From: Microglena sp. YARC
Lineage: Eukaryota > Chlorophyta > Chlorophyceae > Chlamydomonadales > Chlamydomonadaceae
Assembly (NCBI GenBank): GCA_022414725.1
Contig: CM039465.1
Location: 37,984,260 to 38,048,259 of the forward strand
Length of the DNA stretch: 64,000 nt
Direction: 5' to 3'
This document shows positions 12,801 through 23,800 of the stretch, one piece after another. The stretch's first letter is position 1; each line of letters opens with the position of its first letter. Under the pieces are notes generated by a model. That model had not been told where the DNA came from. It did not search any database and worked only from the letters and a program-made list of their open reading frames with translations. A program made the position numbers and the translations under genes.

Positions 12801-15800
12801 AGCCAGGCGCATGGGTCAAACCCAAAGCTTTCAGTTGCATTTGAATGCCTGCTTTGGCAGCTTCCCGCCATTAGCCCCACTGGGTCAAACCATTAGCTGA
12901 TTGGAGCCACTGGGTCATGGCAAGCTTACGGCCAGCCCCATTAGGCAGCAACTGGGTCAAACCCAAAGTGCTTTCAGTTGCATTTGAACTGCCTGTGTTG
13001 GCAGCTTCCAGGCACCCATTGGAAGCCTGTCAACCAAAGCTTTCAGCTGGGCATTGGAATGCTGCCATGGCCAGCTTTACCGCAGCCCATTAGCCAGCCA
13101 ATGGGTCAAAAACCCAAAGCTTTTCAGTTGCATTTGAATGCCTGCTTTGCAGCTTCCCGCCAGCCCCATTAAGCTTCAGCCACTGGTGCAACCCAAAGTG
13201 TCAGCCTGCATTGGAATTCCTGCCATGCAGCTTACGCCAGGCCCCCATTAGCCAGCCAATGGGTAAACCCAAAAAGTTGCATTTGAATGCCTGCTTGGCG
13301 CTTCCGCCAGCCCCATTAGCAGCCACTGGGTAACCAAAGCTTTCAGCTGCATTGAAGCCTGCCATGGAGTTACGCCAGCCATTTAGCCAGCCAATGGCGT
13401 CAAACCAAAGCTTTTCAGTGCATTTGAATGCCTGCTTGGGTAGCTTCCCGCCAGCCCCATTAGCCAGCCACTGGGTCAAACCCAAAGCTTTCAGCTGCAT
13501 TGGAATGCCTGCCATGGCAGCTTACCGCCAGCCCCCATTAGCCAGCCAATGGGTCAAACCCAAAGCTTTCAGTTGCATTTGGAATGCCTGCTTTGGCAGC
13601 TTCCCCAGCCCCCATTAGCCAGCCACTGGGTCAAACCCAAAGCTTTCAGCTGCATTGGAATGCCTGCCATGGCAGCTTACCGCCAGCCCCATTAGCCAGC
13701 CAATGGGTCAAACCCAAAGCTTTCAGTTGCATTTTGAAAAATGCCTGCTTTGGCAGCTTCCCGCCAGCCCATTAGCCCAGCCACTGCTTCAAAACCCAAA
13801 GCTTTCAGCCTGCATTGGAATGCACATGCCATGCACTACCGCCAGCCCCATTAAGCCAGCAATGGGTCAACCCAAGGCTCAGTTGCATATTGAGTTCCTC
13901 TTTGGCATTCCCGCCATCCCCATTAGCCACACTGTGTTCAAACCAAAGCTATTCAGCCATTGGGAATGCCTGCCATGTGAAAATCAGCTTACCACACCAG
14001 CCCATTAGCCAGGCCCAATAGGGTCAAAAATCCCAAAGCTTTCAGTTGCATTTGTAATGCCTGCTTTGCAGCGTTCCCGCCAGCCCCATTAGCAGCCACT
14101 GGGTCCAAACCAAAGCTTTCAGCTGCATTGGATATAGCCTGCCTGGCGCTTACCCCAGCCATGGAGCCAATGGGTTCAAAACCCAAGCTTTCAGTTGCAT
14201 ATTGCAATGCCTCTTTGCATTCCCGCCAGCCCCATATGCCAAGCCAATGGGTCAAACCCAAGCTTTTCAGCCTGCATTGGAATGCCTGCCATGGCAGCTT
14301 ACCGCAGCCCATTAGCCAGCCAATAGGTCAAACCAAGCTTTCATTGCATTTGAAGCCTGCTTGGCAGCTTTCCCGCCAAGCACCATTAGCCAGCCACTGG
14401 GTCAAACCCAAAGCTTTCAGCTGCAATTATGGGAGATGCCTTTTGCCATGGCGACCCGCGGCATTACCTGCGCAGCCCCCATTAGCTCATGACCAGCCAA
14501 TGGGTCAAACCCAAAGCTTTCAGTTGCATTTGAATGTGAGGCCTTGCTTTGGCAGCACCTTCCCTGCCAGCCTACATTAAGCCAGCCACAACAATATCCA
14601 GGGGTCAAATGATCCCGGAACCCAAAGCTTTCAGCTGCATTGGGAATGCCTGCCATGGCAAGCTTACCGCCAGCCCCGATAGCCAGCCAGCCAATGGGTC
14701 AAACCCAAAGCTTTCAGTTGCATTTTGAATGCCTGCTTTGGCAAGCTTCCGCCAGCCCATTAGCCCAGCCACCCGGGTCACAACCGCAAAGTTTCAGCTG
14801 CATTGGAATGCCTGCCATGGCAGCTTACCGCCAGCCCCATTAGCCAGCCAATGGGTCAAAACCCAAAGCTTTCCAGTTGCATTTGACATGCCTGCTTTGG
14901 CAGCTTCCCGCCAGCCCCATTAGCCAGCCACCGGTCAAACCCAAAGTTTCAAGCGCATGGGAATGCCTTGCATGCAGCTTTACGCGCCCATTAGCCAGCC
15001 AGATGTAAACGCAAAGCTTTTCAGTTGCCTTTGATGCCTGCCTTTGCAGCTTCCCGCGAGCCCCATTAGCCAGCACTGGGTCAACCCAAAGCTGTTCAGC
15101 ATGCATTGGAATGCCTTTGCCTGGCAGCTTACCGCCAGCCCCATTAGCCAGCCAGATGGTCAAAACCCAAGCTTTCAGTTGCAATTGAATGCCTGCTTTG
15201 GCAAGCTTCCCGCCAGGCCCCCATGAGCCAAGCCACTGCGGTCAAACCCAAAGCTTCAGCTGCATTGGGAATGCCGCCCATGGCAGCTTACCGCTAATTG
15301 GAATGCCCATGGAGCTTTTTGCCCGCCAATGCGTGCAACAAAGGCTTCAGTTTGCATGAATGCCTGCTTTGGAGCTCTACCGCCAGCCCCCTTAGCCAGC
15401 CAATGGGTCAAACCCCAAAGCTTTCGCTGGCATTGGACAGGGCCTGCCATGGCAGCTTTAACCGCCAGGCGCCCATTAGCCAGCCAAGGGGTCAAACACA
15501 AAGTTTCAGTTGCATTTGAATGCCTGACTTTGCAGCTTTCCCGACAGCCGCGCATTAGCAGCACTGGGTAACCCAAAGCTTTCAGACTGCATTGAATGCG
15601 CCTGCCATGGCAGCTTACCGGCCAGCCTCCATTAGCCAGCATGGTCAAACCCAACGCTTTCAGTTGCATTTGAATGCCTGCTTTGGCAGCTTCCCGCCAG
15701 CCCCATTAGCCAGCCACTGGGTCAAACCCAAAGCTTTCAGCTGGCATTAGGAATGCCTGCCATGGCAGCTGGGTCGCAGCCCCATTAGCCAGCCAATGGG

Positions 15801-17526
15801 TCAAACCCAAAGCTTTCAGCTGCATTGGAATGCCTGCCATGGCAGCTTTCCGCCAGCCCCATTAGCCAGCCACTGGGTCAAACCCAAAGCTTTCAGCTGC
15901 ATTGGAATGCCTGCCATGGCAGCTTTCTTACGCAGTAGCTAGCTTCAGTTTTTGACCAAGGACAGGGAAAGGGAGCTGCCTAGAAGCTGCTACTCGTAGC
16001 TAAAATAAAACAGTGTCTCTTATACTGTGTGGATGCCTTGCACTAATATCGATATTGTTAGGGACAGGCATATCATGTGATGTTGACCATCTGTGATACG
16101 AAAACCTACCATAGTACCTGTTCCCCAGTGCAAGCAAACGGACAGGTTCCTTCAACCTCACACCCGGTGGCGAGACGTATGAATTTTCAAAAAATATTGT
16201 ACACTACCGTACTTCACATCGTAACAAAAGGCCCATGCTTGCAACCAGTTGAATGAATCCACTCCCACACACACCCCCACACACACCACCACCACTATCG
16301 CGACCACCGCCACCACCTCTATCACCACACCAATATTGCGACCACCACCCAGCACACAGTTTGCGACCACAACACAACCAGTATCGCGACCACCACCAGC
16401 ACCACCAGCACCACTGCAACTATTGCGACCACCATATCACTCACTGCCTTGTTGATCTCTGAATAAAACTGGCGACAATGACCACATGGTGCGGCAGACA
16501 CAGCCATGGCAACAATCTCCTGTTCCCCATGGTGAAGGCAGTTGACCAACAGGAACTGCTCTGCATGCACCTGAACAAAAATATGTGTATATATGTGTGT
16601 GTGTAATTGTGTGTGTGTGTGTTTGTGGAGGGGTGGGTTTGTGTGTGTGGAGGGTGGGGGTGGGAGGGTGGGGTGAAGGCAGTTAACCTACAGGAACTGC
16701 TCTGCATGCACCTGAACAAACATATGTGTATGTATGTGGCGTGTAATTGTGTGTGTGTGTGTTTGTGAGGGGTGGGTTTGTGTGTGTGGAGGGGGGTGGG
16801 TGGGGATGGGGGTGGGGGTGTGTGGGGGGTGAAGGCAGTTTGACCAACAGGAACTGCTCTGCATGCACCTGAACAAAATATGTGTATGTATGTGTGTGTG
16901 TAATTTGTGTGTGTGTGTGTGTTTGTGGAGGGGGGGGGTTGTGTGTGTGGAGGGGGGGGTGGGGTGGGGATGGGGTGGGTGGGGGTGGGGGGGGGGGGTG
17001 AAGGCAGTTGACCAACAAGAACTGCTCTGCATGAACCTGAACAAAAAAATCTGTGTATGTGTGTGTGTGTAATTGTGTGCCCCTCGTGTGCGTGTGTGTG
17101 TTTGTGGAGGGGGGGGTTTATGCTGTGTAGAGGGGGGGGTGGGGGGGGGGGGGAGGGGGGGGGGGAAGCTGTTGACCAACAGAACAGCTCTGCATGCACT
17201 GACAAATATGTGTATGTATGTGTGTGTAATTGTGTGTGTGTGTGTTGTGTTTGTGACGGGTGGGTTTGTGTGTGTGGAGGGGGGGGGCGGGGGGGGGGGG
17301 GGGGGGGGGGTGAAGGCAGTTGACCAACAGGAACTGCTCTGCATGCACCTGAACAAATATGTGTATGTATGTGTTGTGTAATTGTGTGTGGTGTGTGTGT
17401 GTTTTGTGGAGGGGTAAGTTGTGTTGTGTGGAGGTTGTGTGGAGGAGGGGTGGGGTGGCGGTGGGAGTGGGGTGGGGGTGAAGGCAGTTGACCAACAGAA
17501 AATCTGCTCTGCATGCACGGGAACAA

Positions 17527-17582
<56 letters not shown>

Positions 17583-17832
17583 TCCTTTTGTGTGTGTGGT
17601 GGGGTGTGGTGGGGTGGGGAGGAAGGCAGTTGACCAACAGGACCTGCTCTGCCATTGCACCTGAAAACATGTGTTGTGTGTTTGTGTGGGGGGTGTGGGG
17701 TGGAGGTGGGGGGAGTGAAGGCAGTTGACCAACAGGAACTGCTATGCACGCACATGAACAAATATGTGTGTGTGTGTGCGTGTGTGTGGTGTGTGTGTGT
17801 GTTGGGGGGGAGGGTGTGCTGTGTGTGTGTGT

Positions 17833-17869
<37 letters not shown>

Positions 17870-20800
17870 GGGGGGGTGAGTTCGGGCACGGGGCATGGGA
17901 CCACCACCCAAAGGGCGACCACCACGCTACCCCAAAGCGCAGAGAACGCAACACCCAAAACGAAGTTCGCGGAGGAGGAGCCGGGGGGGGGGGCAGGCAA
18001 GTTAATCAACAGGAACTGCTTTTGCATGCGCCTGAAAACATATGTGTATGTTTATGTGTGGTTTGCGTTGTTCGTCGAGGATGGGCCAGACAGCTGCCTA
18101 GAAGCTGCTTGCTCGTAGCCAAAAAAGATAACAATGATCAAGATGCTGGGCACCGTCTGACGGAGTTGATCGTGGGGGACTCTGCTTAGGACTTGGAGAG
18201 ATACTCTCTGACACAGCCTAGAGGATATGTCAGAGAGCTGCCTATAAGCTGCTGCTCGTAGCCACAAAGATGAATAGTGATCAAGTTGCTGGGCACCGTC
18301 TGACGGAGTTGTTGAGAGGGACTCTGGATTGGTGGTTGGCCCAAGAGCAAGACAACGGGCTGGCCCCCTCAACCTCACGTCTCCTAATAAGGTGTGCCAT
18401 TTATTTATTTATGTGTTGGGCACCAACTGACTGAGTTGTTGAGAGGAGCAAACCCAAACCCCCGGTCCACCCTAACTCCCGACCACCCATCCTCCCCAAC
18501 ATTGCTGGGCACCGACTGACTGAGTTGTTTGAGAGGGGCGAAACCCAACCCCCTCCACCCCATTTCCCAAACCCAAACCACCCTAAAACTCCCAAACCCA
18601 ATCCACCCCCTACACCCCATTTCCTAAATCCCCTCCACCCTATACTCCCAAAACCCCCTCCACCCCTCCACCCCAACTCCCCAACCCCCTCCACCCTAAG
18701 CTCCCAAGCCCATTACCACCCCTCCACCCCAACTCCCCAACCCCTCCACCCTAAACTCCCAAACCCATTCCACCCCAACTCCCCAACCCCTCCACCCTAA
18801 ACTCCCAAGCCCATACCACCCCCTCCACACCCCAACTTCCAAACCCCCTCCACCCCAAACTCCCAAGCCCATACCACCCCTTCACCCCTCCACCCTAAAC
18901 TCCAAGCCCATACCACCCCCTCCACCCCAACTTACAAACCCCCCTCCACCCCAAACTCCCAAGCCCATACCACCCCCTTCACCCCCACCACCACAATCCA
19001 CCCTAAACCCCCAACCCATTCCACCCCCTCCACCCCAACTCCCAAACCCCCTCCACCCTAAACTCCTAAACCCATACCAACCCCTCCACACCCAACTCCC
19101 AAACCCCCTCCACCCTAAACTCCCAAACCCATACCAACCCCTCCACCCAAAACTCCAAACCCCTCCACTAACTCCCCCCCCCCCCAACCCAAACCACTTC
19201 CCTCCACCCCAACTCCCAAACCCCCTCCACCCTAAACTCCCAAAACCCCATACCACCCACTCCACCCAACTCCCAAACCCCCTCCACCCTAACTCCCGAA
19301 CCCATACCAACCCCCCCCACTCTGCCCGCAATATATTGTTGGGGCACCGACCTTACGACCGATGTTGTTGAGAGGGCTCTTGAGAACTCAAGATTGGCTC
19401 CCACGTAGATGGCCCCACTGCTTCCCATTCCCACAGCCCCTGCAGGGATATTCAAGTTGTTTTTTGTTATTTTTTGATTATTTCGGTTAAACTTCGGGCT
19501 GTATTGGGGGCTGGATATGGTCGTGTCACTTTGGATAACCTGGGGTTACTTCAGGTTATTCCATTATTCCAGAAATAGCCTGACCAAGTTAGGGCCCCCA
19601 CTGCTTCCCATTCCCACAGCCCTGCAGGGATATTTCAGGTTGTTTTTAGTTATTTTTGATTATTTCGGGTTAATTCTGGTTATTTCGGGTCACTTCGGAT
19701 AACTTGGGGTTACTTGATTACTTCAGGTAATACTTCCATTATTTCAGAAATAGCCTGAAACCACGTAAGATGGCCCCACTGCCTTCCCAATGCCCACAGC
19801 CCTGCGGGACATTTCAGCTTGTTTTTTGTTAACTTGGGGTTATTTTTGTATTTCAGGTTGTTTCCTTCGGTCACTTCAGGGATAACCTGGGGTTTACTTC
19901 AGGTTCCTATTTCCGCTATTTCAGAAATAGCCTGAAAACACATAGATGGCCCCACTGCTTCCCATCCCCACAGCCCTGCAGTGATATTTCAGGTTTTTGT
20001 TATTCGGGTCATTTGGGGTTGTTTCAGGTTATATCGGGTCACTTTGGATAACCATCTCCATAGGTGCTCCAAACGTCCGAAGAACGCTTTAAGTCGATAC
20101 AAAATATATGATACAGAGCCGTACATGACCCAAACTGCTCGGAATCGAATTCTGTCTGGCTCTTATTATTCGCGAAGGTGTCAGCTATGCGCGCAGCTAC
20201 TTTTCGTCCGCGTTTGCATCTGGTCGCGAGCAGCCTTGTTCGGCAGGCCGGTGGCAGTACATCAGATGTGCGATAATTAGTGATACAAATTCACTTCGCG
20301 TCATATACGAGGCCGCGCGAGCTATTCCGAAGAAAGGAGCCTCGGGAAGAAAGGCTTATCGAACCCCTGTTACAAGGTCGGAGGCTGCGCTTCAGCCTTG
20401 GCCTAGGAATCTACTGAAATAGCTGTAAACATCTCAAGATTTCACCTCCCAGTGGCCTACCACACCATGGCCCAGGATTAGGGTGTGTTTTCAATGATCT
20501 AACTCCAAAACAATAAACTGAGTTCAGAAGTGGATGTTTGAAGACAAATAAAAAAAGTTTGTTTTTTGAATTTGATTTTCAAAAATATTTGAAAGTTTTG
20601 AAAGTTTTTGAATTTTCAAAAAAAAAGAAAAAGTTGTTCTCTACGCTTATATCTCAAGAGAGAGCAAACCTGAGCCCCGCAAAAAACGTTTCAATTGAGG
20701 CTGTGCAGCTCTGACTAGACTTAGGACACCCACGAAATGTAAATAATCAGTGTTTTTGGGGGTCCGTACTCAAACTGTACTGCCTGTGTACTTGCCTTCC

Positions 20801-23800
20801 AAGACCTTCTGCAATAACTACTGGCAGGGAAAGACGTTACACAACATTTGTACCCAGTGTTCTTTTTAAATGGCTTGTTTCAGTTGCGATAGGCTCCGTA
20901 TCACTTCATGCGTACAACCCGTATCGACTTAGGGAACGCCATAGTAACAAAATAGCATGTTTCACATAACCTGGTTCCCACCATTTGAGAAACCCCAAAT
21001 TCAAGTATTTATATGTTGAACTGATGTGGTTGGGCAACTTATTAGCAAAAAACTTTTTTGTTCTGTTTTTACTTCAGGGCATAGGCTCAATCCATGTGTA
21101 TCACTCAGGGTCTGACTTAGGCCACCTCCTATGGAGATAGGGGGATATTTAAGGTTATTTGGGTAATTTCAGGTTGCTTCGGATAAATAAATAAAAGTTA
21201 TGCTGGGATATATAAGGTTATTTCGGGTTGTTTCGGTTATTTTGCGCTTCACTTCAGATTAATAAGGGTTATTTCAGGATATTCCATTATTTCGTAAATG
21301 GCCTGACCCACGTAGATGGCCCCACTGCTTCCCATTCCCACAGCCCTGCAGGGGTATTTCGGGCCACTTTGGATAACTATGAGTTATTTTAGGATATATC
21401 AGTTTATTTTGGGTTATTTGGGGTTTATTTTCGGGTCACTTCGGATGACTATTGACTTATTAGGACATATCAGTTTATTTGGGGTTATTTGGAGCTTTAT
21501 TTTTGGTTATTTCGGGTCACTTCAGATAACTATGAGTTATTTTAGGATATTTCAGTGAATTGGGATTTATTTTTTGTTATTTCGGGTCACTTTGGATCAC
21601 TAGGGGTTCTTGCTGGTTATTCTGTTATTTCGGAAATAACCTGGACAGCCCTGCTGGGATGTGTTGAAGCCCGGCCTATGTGTGAATCCATCCGCGTTTT
21701 TAATGGGTTGGCAAAGATTGGCACCCACATAGATGGCCCCACTGCTTCCCAGTCCAACAGCCCTGCAGACGCATATGGGGTCCATTAACCCCTTTCAGCG
21801 AATCAATTGGTGTAGTGGTACACCAAGTCGCTTTGCCGGATGTAGGCGTCGGGGGGGTCGACTCCCCCTTCGGTTGGGCCCTAAGCCGTTGCAGGTCGTT
21901 GTCAACCGCGGTGGTGAGCTTGTCCCAGTTGAGGTAGCAAGACCGCTGCTCTACCCGCGTCTACGACGGGTTCCTAAATACTACGCCAATAGGCATTATC
22001 ATTACCTTTTTTTGTGAAAGCAGGTGGCTATCCGTATCGATCCAAACAGTATCAATGTAAAAGGTGGAGGGTGTGGTGGGTGGTGGGTGGGTGGGTGGTG
22101 GTGGTGGTAGGTGGTGTGTTGTGGGGGGGGGGGGGGGCTGGTGTGTCCATCATCCCTTAATACTACGCCCCATCAGGCGTTATCATTACCTTTTTTATGG
22201 GGTCCATTGGGGTTCTTTGGAATTAGTCCGGGTTATTTCGGGTCGTCTCGGACTCTTTGAGGTTACGCGGCTTATTTCAGGACCGTTTGGGTGCTTTCAA
22301 GTCATCTCACGCTCTTTGGCTTATTTAGCTTATTTTGGGTTCTTTCGGGTTATTCTGTTACTTAAAATCTGGAAATAACCTTTACAGCCCTGCAGGAATA
22401 TTTCGGGTTATGCTGGGTAATTCCGAGGGTTTTCAGTGGGGGTCGGTTCCTTGGGAATTACCAGAACATCCCTGTAGAGATGAATAAATTTGAAATGTTG
22501 TAACCAGCGTACTTCCAGAATGGGTCTATAAAATGATGTTTTATAAGTTCAAAATAAATAAATCGGTACGTCTTATTACCAGGCATCAGGTTGAGGGGAC
22601 CAGCCCCGTTTGCTTGCACTGCATCCAACCACCAATAAGCGCAGGGGGGGGGGGGGGGGGGGGGGGGCGTCAACCCCTACCAGCAAATATATGTTGAAGT
22701 AGGTATGCGTGAACTTCACGTTTTAATCGGTTCGGTGGTAAAGCCCTCCTGTTTGTATTATGAACATCGCCCAGGATTCACCCCGGTGTCCGTCTGTCTT
22801 GACCGTCGCAACCCGCGCCCACCTAACACCGACCCCACTCAACAACCCAACCCCCACCCTACCCAACCCCACTCAACCCCCAACACACTCAACCCCAACC
22901 CAACCCACTCAACGCGAACCCTTTCTTGAAAAACAAATTTTATTAACATTGCCCAGGTTCACCCCGTTGTCCGTCTACTCGTCCCGATCTGTCCGACTGT
23001 CGAGACGACCGAGACAAAGCCTGGGACTCGTCAGCCAACTGTCTCATAACTAACTGGCCTCGGTCAGCTCCATCGTTGACCTCTGTCGTTTCCATTGCCA
23101 GCACTCTCCGCCAATTTTCCGCGTCGCTTGCGACGCTGCATAGGACTTGTTATTCAGATGTTTGGTGTTTCACAGTATGAAATCCATGCGTTTGGGCGGA
23201 GCCCCCCCTTCTGGGGGGCGGGAGCCACCATGTTTACCCATTTGTCCGTCCAACCGACCACCAACTCCACCGAACCGACCATCCAATCCATCCGACCGCC
23301 CCGCACCGCGGCTCTGCCCCGCCTACCCCGCCTTTCCGCCCCGCGATGAAGCCTGACACGTCAGCCGATGGTCTCGTAACTAACTCGCTTCCGTTGCCAC
23401 CTGTCGCTGTCGCTCCCTCGCAATCACTCTCTGCCATTTTTTTTTTTTTTTTTTACTTTCCTGTAACTTTTGGGAAAGTCCCTTTAGCCTATTTGGCCCA
23501 CCCCTGGACTGTAACATGCATACACATAGTCACATACGTGTCCCTGTTTATACAAATGGATCAATGGTTGAGCTCCTTGAACGAGAAGGTGCCGGGTTCA
23601 AGTCCCTACGGGTACGCTTTAGTGTTCGCGGTTGCTGTCAACCGCCATGGTAGCATTGTCCAGGTAAAGTAACAGCCCGTTCCCTACCGCCGTACGACGG
23701 GGCTCCCTTAATACCACGCCCCACCAGACATTATCATTACTTTTCATTTCACACATACATGAAGTGAATAAAAATGATTCCATGATGCTGCCGTGAGTCC

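Larger units (their letters stand above)
19440..22400. repeat. Acceptor-edge array of deaminase exon 2, ~180-bp unit, interrupted
   Basis: About eight copies of the plus-strand edge gatggccccactgcttccc, acagccctgcagggatattt (near 19430, 19610, 19795, 19970, 21345, 21650, 21765, 22385). It is the exon 2 start with its ctgcag acceptor. Spacers are gggttatttcgggtcacttc types. Interrupted by an insertion at ~20050-21145 and a SINE at 21792-22013. Confidence 0.88.

Noticed and set aside
16441..18027. 528-codon minus-strand frame ending in a cytidine deaminase motif
   Set aside because: Only the last 42 codons are exon; the rest reads through the acceptor-edge array (His/Thr/Pro repeats).
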